Below, in pieces: positions 45,661 through 56,320 of a stretch of 64,000 bases of DNA. The position numbers were made by a program, and so were the translations under genes. How positions within the stretch are numbered: the first letter of the stretch is position 1; each line of letters begins with the position of its first letter. Under the pieces are notes generated by a model. That model searched no databases and was not told the origin of the DNA. It worked only from the letters and a program-made list of their open reading frames with translations. The stretch comes from Rhodotorula mucilaginosa. Its lineage: Eukaryota; Basidiomycota; Microbotryomycetes; Sporidiobolales; Sporidiobolaceae. Where the stretch lies: contig CP137871.1 of assembly GCA_034406715.1 (NCBI GenBank), positions 62,001-126,000 on the forward strand, written 5' to 3'.

Positions 45661-45751
45661 TCAAGTGCTCCCTGCCAAGTCTACTTTCTCTTGCGATCGT
45701 GACACCGGACAGATGTTCAGACTGGTTCAAGCTCTTGTCGTGTAAAGAGAA

Positions 45752-48559
45752 CTACAACAGACCGGATTCCGCGTGCTGCCCGAGAAGTCCCGGCAAGTCG
45801 AGCCAGATGCTCAGCTGCGGGTCGAGCAGGATCGACTCGTCCCAGAAACCGTTCCCCGCCATCTCGATCTCTGCACCGCTGCTGCTGCCCGCCGGCTCGT
45901 GGTGCAGTAGCGTGCCCGACTGCCCTGCAACTCCGTTCGCATTCGCGTTTGAAGCAGACGAACTCGCGGCGATCGCCTCGGCCGACTCGTTAAGAAAATT
46001 GCTATAGTCAGTCCGTTCGAGGTCGATCTGCTGCGTCGCAGCACGGACAGCAGGGCTCGGAGTGACGGCGCCGGAAGGCAAGACCGCCAGCTCGGCGGAG
46101 AAGGCCGTGTGGTGCAAGTCGACGAGGGCGGCCGCGCCTCCGAGAGTACCATCGACGCGCTGCACAGCTCGAATCAGCCGGTTGATCATGACAGCGTAGC
46201 GACCTATTACGATCGAACGTGATAAGCAAGCAGTGACGTGAAACAGTGAACCCTTTTCTTTTGGTGAGACTCACGAGCGAGCGCGCACGCCGGGCCGGAC
46301 GATTCGAGCGACTGCACAATGTCAAAGATGGCGGGATCGAGCGGTTCGCGACTCTTGTACGCTCGAATCGCGAGGATGCGGCCAGCCGTCCAGCAGGACC
46401 ACGACGAGTACGGGCTCCGGATCGGCGCGACCTTGCTGAGTTGGGCGATCGTGCGAGCGCACTCGTGCGCGACCGCAGCGGCGGTGGAATTGGGCGTCAG
46501 GGATGGGTAGAGGGGATATGCGAGCTGTTTTGAGGGTCAAGACTCGCGTCAGTCTAAGGGTAAGAGAAAATCACGCTCTCGAACTAGGGGACTGACGAGA
46601 GAGTGAAGCTTGATCTGCGCCGCGTTGTAGAGCAGTTGCACCAAGACGCGCTTCGTATCCTCCTCTGGCAAGGTCGTATACGCCTCCGGGAGCGACTTGT
46701 TCCACGCCTTGATCCTCGACGCCAACGCGCGACTCTGCTCGAGAAAGTGCTGGAGGTTGTTGCGGTCGAGCGTCAGGCGGTGCAGCTGGTGCACGCCGCC
46801 GAGCAGGTCGGTGATCTCGATCAGGGCGGAGAAGCCCATGTCGACGCTGTCCGGGTGCGTGCTCAATGCCGAGACGTCGTGGTTGTCGTGCGAGAGGCCG
46901 AAGAAGGGTGTGGTGGTTGGGTTCTGGTGATGGCGACGTTGCGAGCTTCGTCAGTTTCTCAGGTGGCTATCATGCCTGAAGAAAGCAACAATACAGACAC
47001 ACCTCGCTGCACCAAACGAAGTCATTGCCCGGTAGTCTCCTCGAAATCTGCAAACTCGGAAAAGCGAAACTGTCACATGAAGGGGGTTAGCGATCTCGAC
47101 GCGGGCGCAGGCAAAGAGGTCATAGCCGTCGGAGCACTCACTCCCACCCCGTCGCCGTAGCTGACCAGCGATCGAGCATGAAGATGCACCAAAAGAGCCG
47201 GCGGCGCGACTCTTCTTCGGCAAAGGACGAAGCGAGGCCGAGAAGGCGGAGCGGGACGACGCGGGCAGTCGGGACGTGCGAGTTTGGTTCTTCCTGGTGA
47301 AGCTGGACATGCGATGCTGATTGAGGGGGCTCGTCGTACAGTCAGTATGAAAAGTTTCTTCCGGTCGTCGGACACCGTAATCAGGCAACGGGAGAAAGCT
47401 CTTGAAAGGAGACGAACCTGTGCGAGTCAGGAGCGCCAAAGCTCCCCACGCTTGCGGCACCTCGTTCGCGACCACGTCGTCGATCGCGACGAGCGTGAGC
47501 GCCTGCAGCGAGGCGAGGGTCGTGTTGAGCGTGCTGTGGATGATGACCTTGTTCCGGGCCCGTTCGCGGTACATCTGCTTCGGGACGTTCTCCCACATCG
47601 GACCGAGCGCAAACTGTGTTTGTCTTATCGAAAATTAGTATATGAGCTCTTTCATGACGAGAAATATGATGCAGGAACTTGCCCGCAGCGAAGCGGCCAC
47701 CACTCCGTACGTCAGGATGCCATATTCGACCGAACCGTCCTGGTGATAAGCCGGCTCGAGCGCGCTGCGCTGAAACATGGGCGCGAAGGGCGAGACATGT
47801 TGGAAATAGATGTCGTAGCTGACCGCGTAAGGCGAAGTTTCAGCATTATGATCCCATGAAGAGGAAAGGTCTGTGGCGAACGTACAGCATGTTGAGCAGC
47901 TCCGGTGGAGGGAGGTCCGACTCGTGCGCCACCGACTGCGGCGTCATGCTCTGTATAGTCGCAGACGATGACGGGACACCGTTCGGTAGCGGTTGGGTGC
48001 GGTCCGCGGCGGGTGGTCGGTAATCGAAAGTTGGTGGACGCGGAATCGAACCTGACGCAGGTGACAGTGTAGCATGTTGGCTGCTCTGAGATCTAAGTTC
48101 GGCCAGCTCGGCTTTGACGAACGCCAAGTCCTGCTCGAGTGCGCTGTGGGAAGTGGTAGGCGAGTCAGCGGCGGATTCTTCACAGGGGCGAGATGACCTA
48201 GGGTCGACACGCACCCGACTCGTTCTAAGAGCCCGGTGTTGAATCCAGTCTTGAGTCCTGGCTTCTGTCGCGGCAAGTAGACGCATTCCTGCGGCGTGCC
48301 CAGCTTGACGCAGCCATCGCAAGCCGGTTTCGCCGAATCGCAGCGCACTTTGCGGTCTGTTGAGGATGCGGGAGCAAGATCAGCCTGGTCCACGGCTGAT
48401 CAAGGTACAGCCGACTCACTCCTGCAGGCCGTGCAACTGCGCCGCGCAATTGTGGTCAGCGTTCCGAGACCTCGCGTTCATGTTCGACTCGACTCACCTG
48501 GTCGACAGCGGGCGGTCTTGCGTTGCTGAGGATGCTCTCGTCGACCTGTCTGGAGGCAT
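45752..48559 (-). CDS. Zn2Cys6 fungal transcription factor, putative L-rhamnose regulator
   Basis: The ATG at 48559 (MPPDRSTRASSATQDRP) and two short introns lead to the zinc cluster CTACRNRKVRC, DSAKPACDGC and VKLGTPQEC, with spacing C-x2-C-x6-C-x6-C-x2-C-x8-C. A coiled segment (ALEQDLAFVKAELAELRSQS) follows. The middle-homology region includes FQHVSPFAPMFQRSALEPAY, GPMWENVPKQMYRERARNKV, ESRRRLFWCIFMLDRWSATA and, across a splice, FAFPSLQISRRLPGNDFVWC. The C-terminus (LLDPQLSIWLDLPGLLG) is acidic and hydrophobic, as in activation domains. I did not resolve every junction but saw no lesion. It lies between LRA4 and LRA1 and is divergent from LRA1, so it is probably the pathway regulator; that link is inference from position. 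Confidence 0.75.
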
Positions 48560-48871
48560 CGCACCGTATACCGTCTCGACCCAGCGCGATACAGCGACTC
48601 GGAAGAACCTGACCTCCCTCTTCGATCGACTCTCGCTTGACTGCTCTTCGGACTACGCTTCTGCACCCTCCGGGGCCATGTCGAGTGTGCGATCATGTCC
48701 CTACAGCTACTAGCTTGCTGCCCATGCTCTCTGATCAGTTCCCGCACGGCCCTCGCCGCCACGCTGCATCTTCGGCCCGCCTTTCCACCGCCATCTCCAA
48801 CTTGAATCTTGCCGTCACTTGCTCTGGCTTTTGACTACATCCAGTACGCTGGTTCACACACCGACTACAGC
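48560..48871. promoter_or_regulatory. Divergent promoter, regulator / LRA1
   Basis: This 312-bp gap lies between two divergent ATGs. It contains scattered CGG/CCG triplets (for example TTCGGACT near 48648) but no clear paired site. Confidence 0.35.
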
Positions 48872-50069
48872 ATGGCTATTCCGAGCTCGCTGCTTCGAGA
48901 CCGCGTCGTCGTCATCACCGGCGCGAGTCAAGGCATCGGCCGCGGCATCGCACTCGGCTGCGCTCAAGCAGGCGCCCGCGTCGTCGTCCACCACCTCGGC
49001 ACCGAGGCTGCACTGCAAGACGCACGCAGCCTCCTGCAAGAGATCGAGCGAATCGCGAGTACGCGTCAGGGTGATGAAGTCGACGCAGGGACAGCAGCAG
49101 CGGCGGCGGCGGCGATCGAAGTCGGCGGCGACATTTCGGATCCAGCGACCGCCGACCGGATGGTCGCTGCCGCGCTCGCCGCGTACGGGAGAATAGACGG
49201 ACTCGTCTCGAACGCCGGAATCTGCCCCTTCTACTCGTTCCTCGACATCCCGCACGCGGCGTGGGAAAAGACCCGCAGCGTCAACCTTGACGGCGCGTTC
49301 TACGTAGTGCAAGCCGTCGCGAGGCAGATGAGCCAGCAGCAGGAACCAAAGGGAGGGAGTATCGTCGCCGTCTCGTCCATCTCGGCCCTCGCCGGGGGAG
49401 GACAACAAGCGTGCGTTTCCGCGGATTTTCTTTTTCTTTCTCTTTCTACGCCGGATCCGTTACACTCACATCTTGTAACTCCCAATCACCCGCTCCATAG
49501 ACATTACACTCCTACAAAGGCGGGTGTCAAATCGCTCATGGAGTCGTGCGCCATCTCGCTCAGTCCGTACGGAATCCGATGTAAGCCCTCGCGCACGAGC
49601 TCTCCTCCTTCCTCGCATAGATATGGCGGCTCACGTTCCTGCCCCCTTCCTCCAGGTAACTCTGTACTGCCAGGTGAGCAATTCGTGTCCAACAACCTCC
49701 AACATTCTCTATTTCCATCCGCCGCATCAAGCGTTGTCGAGACACGACACGAGCGCTAAATCGTTTGGTTTCTCTTCTCGGGCGCACAGGAACGATCGAA
49801 ACACCCATCAACGAACAAGACCTCGCTGCCGATTCAGACAAGCGCGCCTACATGGAGAAACGGATCCCGCTCGGTCGGCTCGGTAAACCGGAAGACTTGG
49901 CCGGGCCGACCGTCTTTTTGCTCAGCGACATGGCGCAGTATGGTGCGCGCCTTTTTCAGACTGTACTCGGGAAAACGCTTCTCGGAGTCTGACCTTGTAT
50001 TTTCATTGTGCCGCAGTGACGGGAGCGTCGCTGTTGGTGGACGGTGGCGCCTTTGTGAATTTGCAGTAG
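48872..50069 (+). CDS. LRA1: L-rhamnose-1-dehydrogenase (short-chain dehydrogenase)
   Basis: The first enzyme of the fungal non-phosphorylating L-rhamnose pathway oxidises L-rhamnose to L-rhamnono-lactone. The ATG at 48872 gives MAIPSSLLRDRVVVITGASQ followed by GIGRGIALGCAQAG, the Rossmann glycine motif. Then come LVSNAGICPFYSFLDIPHAA, VNLDGAFYVVQAVARQM, IVAVSSISALAGGG (catalytic Ser) and HYTPTKAGVKSLMESCAISL (catalytic Tyr-x3-Lys). An 18-nt exon at 49656-49673 supplies CNSVLPG, joined to TIETPINEQDLA, YMEKRIPLGRLGKPEDLAGP and TGASLLVDGGAFVNLQ. The SNAGICPF and VLPGTI...INEQDL stretches match characterised fungal LRA1. All exons join in frame, so unlike its pathway partners this gene looks functional. 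Confidence 0.88.
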
Positions 50070-50152
50070 GAAAGAGCGTATTACGAGCGCAGTGATCTTC
50101 CCTCCCACCAGAGCATATTTGAAAAGGATGTACCCTTAAACTTGTCTGCCGC

Positions 50153-50307
50153 TTACTCGGGCAGCGACGAAAGGGCCCGAACTCGGCTCTGCTGTACTCG
50201 AGCTAGCTCGTCGAAGGATTCACGCCTCTCGTCGAGCGTCTTTGCCCAATCCTTCTGAGAGAAAAGAGTCCGCGCGCGGGTGAGGGTACTTCCATTCGTG
50301 TGTTCAT
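50153..50307 (-). CDS. Possible 39-residue spliced microprotein
   Basis: An ATG at 50307 (MNTRME), a 38-nt GT-AG intron and a second exon give a charged peptide beginning KDWAKTLDERRESFDELARV and ending SSLPE, with the stop at 50153. TATAAATA lies about 40 bp upstream, near 50350. The 38-nt intron is shorter than others here. It could instead be the last exon of a gene whose upstream exons I did not find. No family was recognised. Confidence 0.25.
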
Positions 50308-50469
50308 GTACAAGGGATAAGCACGATCAAAGCTACATTGGATTGGCTATTTATAAACGGCGAGAAATCGAATTCTCGTAAATGGTGATAGAGGTATCCT
50401 GTCAACAGACTCCGAAGCGGTGCGCAGGGAAGAGTGGGGAGGAGCGAAGCGAAGCTAAGAGAGACCGCC

Positions 50470-51890
50470 TTAGTGAGTGGTGTGGGTGCCGGGAGCGCCG
50501 GCGCCGAGGCCAGCGTTGGCGAGGCCGGCCTTGCCTTCGGTCTGCTTGATCTCGCCCTGGACGACCTTGCCCTCGTTGTGGGTCATCTGCAATGCCGGCG
50601 GGGAGATTTACGAGTCAGTTTCTGCGCCACAATGCAGAGACAGCAGATCCAGGGAGAGAAGAAGCCCACCTTGCCGACAGCGACGTCGATCTTGCCTGAG
50701 AAGGTCACAAAAACGCGCGCCAACTTGGTCAGCGTCACGCGACTCTGGCTGCTCAACCCCGTACGGTGAAGGATCACGCACCTCCAATCTTGTCAGCCAT
50801 AGACGGCTTGGTCGTCGAGTCGTGAGCGTGGTGACCGTGCGTGCCGGTGCCGGCGTGGTGAGTCGTGTCGGTGTGAGTGCCGTCTGCGAACGGGGGGAGC
50901 CAAGTTCAAGCACAAAGACGTCAGCGACACGATTCGGCGTCAAAAGCCACGGAATGTTAAGACTCACGCGTTCCCGAACCGACACCAGTGCCGACGCCGG
51001 TGCCGGCAACGCCGGCGCCAGTGGCGGGACCAGTATGGGTACCGTGAGTGTGCGCACCGTGCGTGCCGTGGGTGTGCGTGTCTGCGGTGGTTGAAGCTGA
51101 TCAGTTAAGGAGGACGTCCAGAAACAAAGTCGGAGGCTGCGCGCACCATGAGTTCCAGTCGTCGAGTGACCGAGGCCGGCGGCGCCAGGAGCGTGGTGAC
51201 CCGTGTGCTCGGTGTGACCAGCATGGTGACCAGTGTGGCCCGCAGTGTGAGTCGTCGACGAGGCTCCGTAGCCGGTACCGCCGGTGGTCGAAGTTCCGTA
51301 CTCTTGCTCGAGCTTCTTCTCCTTGTTCTGCTCGGTACCCGGAACCATCGAAGCGACCTTGTCGGCGGCAGAGGGGTGACCAGCGCCGGTCGTGGTAGTT
51401 TGGTGCGAGCCTATTGTAAAGCATCGTGTAAAGCGATCAGCATGATGGCGAACGAAGACACGCGGCGACCAAAACAACCGCCAACCCACCGTACGCGCCT
51501 CCGGTGGTCGTCGCCGGGGTTCCGCCGTAGCCAGTCGAGGTCGTGTGTCCGGGAGCGCCGTAGCCCGTGTTGGTGGTGGTGGTCGATCCGACTCCACCGG
51601 TGTGGTGAGCGCCAGTGGTTCCGTACTGGTTGTCGAGGGCCTTCTTCTCCTTGTTCTGCTCCGTTCCGGGAACCATCGAGGCGACCTTGTCCCCCGTCGA
51701 AGGGTGACCGGTGCCGATCGTAGTCGACGGCTGAGAGCCTGTGTCGAAGGGGAAGAGTCAGTCTCTGAAGCGGGAGGAGGTGACGCTGTCGCGGGACGCT
51801 GTGGAGAAAGAGGAAGAGGAGCGCACCGTAAGCCCCGGTGCCAGCGGGGGCACCAGTTCCGGTCGTGTTGTAAGTGTTGGTAGACTGCAT
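50470..51890 (-). CDS. His/Gly/Thr-rich repetitive hydrophilic protein
   Basis: The ATG at 51890 (MQSTNTYNTTGTGAPAGTG) starts a protein with two tandem modules containing DKVASMVPGTEQNKEKK, one encoded near 51690-51500 and one near 51370-51150. A His/Thr/Gly-rich stretch follows (AGHTGHHAGHTEHTGHH; THTHGTHGAHTHGTHT). The C-terminus is SMADKIGGKIDVAVGK joined across an intron to MTHNEGKVVQGEIKQTEGKA and ends GTHTTH. It has no signal peptide or membrane segment. The composition is that of hydrophilin or stress proteins, and the closing GK..HNEGKVVQGEIKQTEGKAG resembles CsbD-like stress-protein repeats. A role in desiccation or metal tolerance is only a guess. The duplicated module is visible at the DNA level. 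Confidence 0.6.
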
Positions 51891-53140
51891 GATATCTTGT
51901 GTTTCTCGGGGAGAAAGTGTGCGGAAAGAAGGAGAGAGAGACGTCGCAAAGTCTTGAAGATGGACGACCCGGGAGCAAGGGATCGTCGCCGTTTGCTTGC
52001 GGCGTTAACGTCACGGACGTGTGGTTACCCGCAGCAGTACTTTTCGTATGAGCGTGTCGAAGTGCTTATGCAGCGCGGTCACGGGGTTCGAACGGACCGC
52101 TCTAGAGCGCGTCATCGCAGACTTTTCGCCCAGCTCCCGGACAACGTCTGGATCCTTGCTGCGGCACAGTCGGCGAGAGCCAGACTTTCTTCGATCTAGG
52201 AGGCGGAGACTCTCAGATCAAAGATTAGCTTAAGGTACTGCCGCCCGTGCTGGACCGCCGCTTCTGCCAGAACGGCAGCCTCTCGCCGCACGCAAGCCGC
52301 ACCGGGAGGTTGAGAAGGTAACGTTATCAACCTGCCGAAGCGGGGAGTCCGGTCTCGGTCCGCGCGCGTGAGTCCGGCGCGCCCTTGAGAAGCACTCTCG
52401 CTTCGCTCTCGCCCTGCTGTCGCTCCGCTGCAACTTGTTCGCTTCATGCAAGTGCTTACAAGACAAGTCTAGACCCTGCTCGAGGTCAGCCTGTCCTGCT
52501 TGTAGCTTTTATTGGCCTGCATAGCGACAGCGCATATTGACACAGTCGGCGCTCCGCTTTGCGCGGAAGGGAGCGAAAAGGACGACGAAAAGGACGTCAA
52601 TACTCTATACAGGCAGCGGTATATGTATCAAATAAAGCATTATTGGGAACAGCAAAGTACTAGAGGGCGAATGCTACAAAGAAAGACCTCAAAAATGATG
52701 TGGAAGAAGCAGGGGAGGTGCTTGACTCTCTTGCTCTTCCGAGCCGCGCGCCACCTGATCAGTTTTTGCAGCACAGCTTTCCCTATAGCACCTTTTAAGC
52801 CTCTAGAACGCTACATGTACCTTTCGAGTACTTAGATTGCCCGCAGGAAAGTCATAGCGGGTCGCTCCGGAGCGCGCATAGCGAGGCAGAGGTTTTTTTT
52901 TTCTGGAGGTGCCAGAAGCGTGCAAAAACCCAAATCTGTCAGAGACAAGAGAGCTATATGACCAGGTCCTTCACAAGCCCCACTCCTGAGGATTGTGAGT
53001 AGCTGTAGACATGCTTCATCCAGGTCCTCTGGCCATGGACAGGGCCGTAGGGGTGGGGCCACTTTGTAGCTGATTTTGCGCGTCGGAGGTCAGAAAGCAC
53101 GGGCAAGAAAGTGCGGATCAAATGAATGCAGTGAAGGGAG
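51891..53140. other. Intergenic, 1.25 kb, including left flank of the Crypton
   Basis: No convincing gene was seen. The octamer TTGAGAAG occurs at 52310-52317 and 52385-52392, as it does on the far side of the Crypton. A 10-nt T run lies near 52894. The stretch 52830-53060 could encode a short peptide on the minus strand (DLDEACLQLLTILRSGACEG) but nothing supports it. Confidence 0.4.
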
Positions 53141-55859
53141 CTAATCTACAGGATAGATGGGGATATGTACATCTGGGTCAGAGTTCAATAGCTCCTGCAA
53201 CTTGGCCAACGAAGAATTTGGCTGGTTCACCCGGAACTGCTCGAGAGCGGCCACAGCCTTCAAGGCAGGCACAGATTCTGCCTGCATGATCTGCTCCACC
53301 TTTTGAATCACCCTCAGGCGCCGCCTGTAGTACCGGTCCTCGGCGCCATCTGCCTTGAGTGCTGCCCAGCTGGGCGTCCCCTTCACGTACGCGGCCTCGA
53401 CACTCGGTCCGCCGGGGACAAGCCCCTCCTTCCACTCCCGCCAAGCCTGCTCCACCGTCACGATCTTGCGGTTCATCTTGAAGTCCACAGGTCGAGCTGC
53501 CGATGCCGCCGGTGTCGCGGACGTTGTTGCCGAGGCAGACCCTTCCGCGGCAAGTCCGAAGGCGGCTTGACTCGCTCCGCTGTTGATGGTTGAAGCGGCG
53601 TGGTCGATGGCGACGCCGGCCTGGAGCGTAATCGGAATAGCGCCACTGAAGAGGCTGCCGAGGTACGAGAGAATGCGGGAGGACGAGTTCGCATCGGCTT
53701 GGCGCATCTCGGACACGGCAGCCTGCAGGTCTGCGATGGTGCTGCGAGTCGCATCGTGCTGAGTCTTGATCATGGAAGCGACGCCGGGGAGAACCCGCTC
53801 CATCTCGAGGTGGTACGGCATGTCGGGCGCCTCGCGCAGGCGGATCGCCATGGCATCCGAAAACGATCGGAACGAATCTGAGGCGAAGACCGGATGACAG
53901 AAGAGGGGGTGATCCGGGTACTTCAAGCGCATGATAGCAGCATCTTGAAGCACCACGGATCGTAGCTCGGACAGGAGGTTGAGAAAGCTCGCTGCGGCGA
54001 TTGTCCGCTCCTGTACGTTGCCCGCCTCGAAACGCCGTTGCCTGAGAACCAAGTTGGCAGAACTTCAGCTTGCATTGCACAAAGAGAAACACAGAGATAT
54101 CTACTCACCATGTCTCGACTTCCGGGAAGATCTTGGCGAGCAATTCCGGCGGAACCGGCAAGTCTCGCTTGATGTAAAATTCGCGACCCGAGGCAGCAAA
54201 TCCCGCGTGGGATCGCATCGTCTCTCGGGGAAGTGTTGTCAAGTATACTCGTTCCATGACTTGCGTGTTCCACCGGCCTGCCTGCCGAATATCCGCCTTA
54301 CTCGCTCCACCGAGTTCTGCGAGGATGGCGCCGCCTTTTCGGAAGATGTGCGTCAAGGCGGACGCGGAAATTTTGGCCGCCTTCTGGGCCGCCTTGACTG
54401 CGTTGCTGTAGGTTGTGGACGTGAGGGGATCGGTCGGACCTTTGCCGGACCGGATCACCTTCAAGTCGAACCAATCCCGCGACGAGTCGAGCGACGGGAA
54501 AATCGAATCCTCGGGCGGGAAGCGCTCGTTCGCGAGGTGGAAGCTGTAGGAAAGAGTGGTGGTCAGCAAAACAAATCAACAGCAAGAGAGGTACGGACAG
54601 AAACACGCACCGCCAAAAGAGATAAAATGCGAGAATGCCGACGGGGCAGACTTTGACGTCCTTGTTCCGGATAAATGCCCCGTACTCCATCCGGCCGTGC
54701 TTGTTGGTTTTGCCGTGCTGCAGGATGAGCAGCACAGCTAAACACCGCGACTCGCCCTCGCCCTCGAGCTCCAAACACGCGAGGTCAGGGAGCTCGAGCT
54801 CGAGCGTGTTGTGCGAGCGCAGAAGGGCGTAGTGGCTCAGCGCCATACACAGCATGTCGCGGAGGCCGTCACCGGTCTTTCGCTCCCAGCCTGTGCGCAG
54901 AAGCGCCGCGAGCTGACTGCGGTGCGAGTAACCGTCGTTCAACGTACCAGGAAGGGGGCATGCGACGGCGTGTCAGCTTCGAGAGCGTGGATAGTCCGAA
55001 TCAGATCATGCACAGATCACTCACTGATGCCTCTATCGTGATACGAGTCCCGTTTTGCCTGCTGTCGCTGCATCTTCGTCGTGTTGAGGACGGTTTTCAC
55101 CGCGTCGGTCTCGCTGGGATGAGGGTGGCTGTTGGTGCCGAGGCTGCGCTGCAGCTTGTATAGGTCGACGACGGCGGCGTAGTAGGTGGACACGGTGGAA
55201 GGCGCGACCGACTTGGCGAGCGGGTCTATGCAGAAAAGTGTGCATCAGATCCACTTCCATCGCGAGGAACTTGGAAGGAAGTGAAGCGAGACAGACATAC
55301 CGTCCATGAGCGCTGCAAGCGCTGCCTCGCCTTCGTCTCCTTGATCTTGTTCGTGATCCTGTATAGCCTCCTCGCCTTGCTGCATCCCGGCACTTGCTCC
55401 ATCGGTCGCTTCCTTTCTTCTCGCCCTTGCAGCGCTCCTCTTGCTGCCGTCCTTCGGAGGCGGGCCGCGCGGACGAGGGCGACGGCCGACAACCTCCTCT
55501 TGTAGAAATGCTGCGAGTTTGGGACCGGTCACTGTGTATCTGCAAGTCCAAGAGGAAAGTGTCAGCGAGATCAAGAGCAGACCCGCGAGCAAGAGAGGGG
55601 TCACGCACAGAGTGGCCGCAGGGAACTCTCGCTTGTCGCACCAAGCGCGCCAGTCCCGCTGCTTGGCCTCGTACGAGCGGGTGGTGCTGGCGGGGCGGGC
55701 ATTGCGCTCGTCTTGATAGATCGAGTGCGCCATCTCCTCGACCCACAAGTCGCCCATTCGCGCTTGCGGCGACGCACCCTGGCGACTCGGTGACAGTCTC
55801 GGCGAGTTGTCGAGGGCGGCAGGGGGTGCTGGCGTTCTTCGAGAGCGGGTTGGCGGCAT
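53141..55859 (-). CDS. Crypton tyrosine recombinase with GCR1_C-type DNA-binding domain
   Basis: The ATG at 55859 begins MPPTRSRRTPAPPAALDN. Core-binding exons read STTRSYEAKQRDWRAWCDKR, TVTGPKLAAFLQEEVVG and STVSTYYAAVVDLYKLQRSL. The catalytic part has an Arg in ALSHYALLRSHNTLELELPD, H-x-x-R in SASALTHIFRKGG, and Tyr in GRWNTQVMERVYLTTLPRET, the R-HxxR-Y set of tyrosine recombinases. The C-terminal exon holds TVEQAWREWKEGLVPGGPSV and RYYRRRLRVIQKVEQIMQ, matching the GCR1_C fold found in fungal Cryptons. The stop is at 53141. At the junction near 54945-55040 I could not find an in-frame AG acceptor (an in-frame TGA lies just upstream of LNDGYSHRSQL). Either an unusual splice or a lesion is present; the rest joins cleanly. 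About 800 residues. Confidence 0.85.
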
Positions 55860-56030
55860 CGTGCCGGCGTGTGTAGGGAGGACAAGTCGAATCGGAGCCA
55901 AGGGCTCGTGCGGGGAAGAGCGCGCAGGACGAGCGAGGCGCGAGGGTATTGCAGGGATGGACTAATGGCAAATACAAAAGCGGAGTATTCGACCACTTTG
56001 AGAAGCGCGCTTCACAACCCGCTCGCCCAG

Positions 56031-56050
56031 GTTGAGAAGTGCTTCTCAAC
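56031..56050. repeat. Perfect 20-bp palindrome beside the Crypton
   Basis: GTTGAGAAGTGCTTCTCAAC has 9-bp arms around a TG centre. It carries the TTGAGAAG octamer that recurs at both flanks of the element. It may be a recombinase binding site or a host sequence at the insertion point. Confidence 0.5.
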
Positions 56051-56320
56051 GTGCGCGAGTCCGGCCGTTGGCCTGCTTCCGCGTCGGACTCGAGTCGGAC
56101 TCGCCCCCACTTCGGCTCGGTGAGTCCGGACTCGCATGCTTGAGAAGGTTCACGCCGACGCTTCAGCGTGCCCAGGCTTGATCGATGATGACAAATTTTA
56201 GAGGTGTCTCAGCTCGGCAACGTGTGCCGAAGAGTGGGGCGCAGCCTGCTGTCTGTGAGCTCCTCATCTCCGCGCACTGAGCGAGTCTCTGCACTGTAAC
56301 AGCCTACGTAAGGCACGAGG

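Larger units (their letters stand above)
52309..56147 (-). mobile_element. Crypton DNA transposon (limits approximate)
   Basis: The element is defined by its tyrosine-recombinase gene (53141-55859) and, tentatively, by clustered TTGAGAAG octamers on both sides. Those lie at 52310, 52385, 55998, 56032 (within the palindrome GTTGAGAAGTGCTTCTCAAC at 56031-56050) and 56140. Cryptons move by site-specific recombination and lack the long terminal inverted repeats of transposase elements, so exact ends cannot be read from one copy. Confidence 0.45.

Noticed and set aside
52060-52130. GGTTCGAAC resembling a tRNA T-loop
   Set aside because: No acceptor stem, anticodon arm or A-box could be formed around it on either strand.
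55860-55901. Longer N-terminus for the Crypton recombinase
   Set aside because: It would begin at TTG. The first in-frame ATG is 55859.
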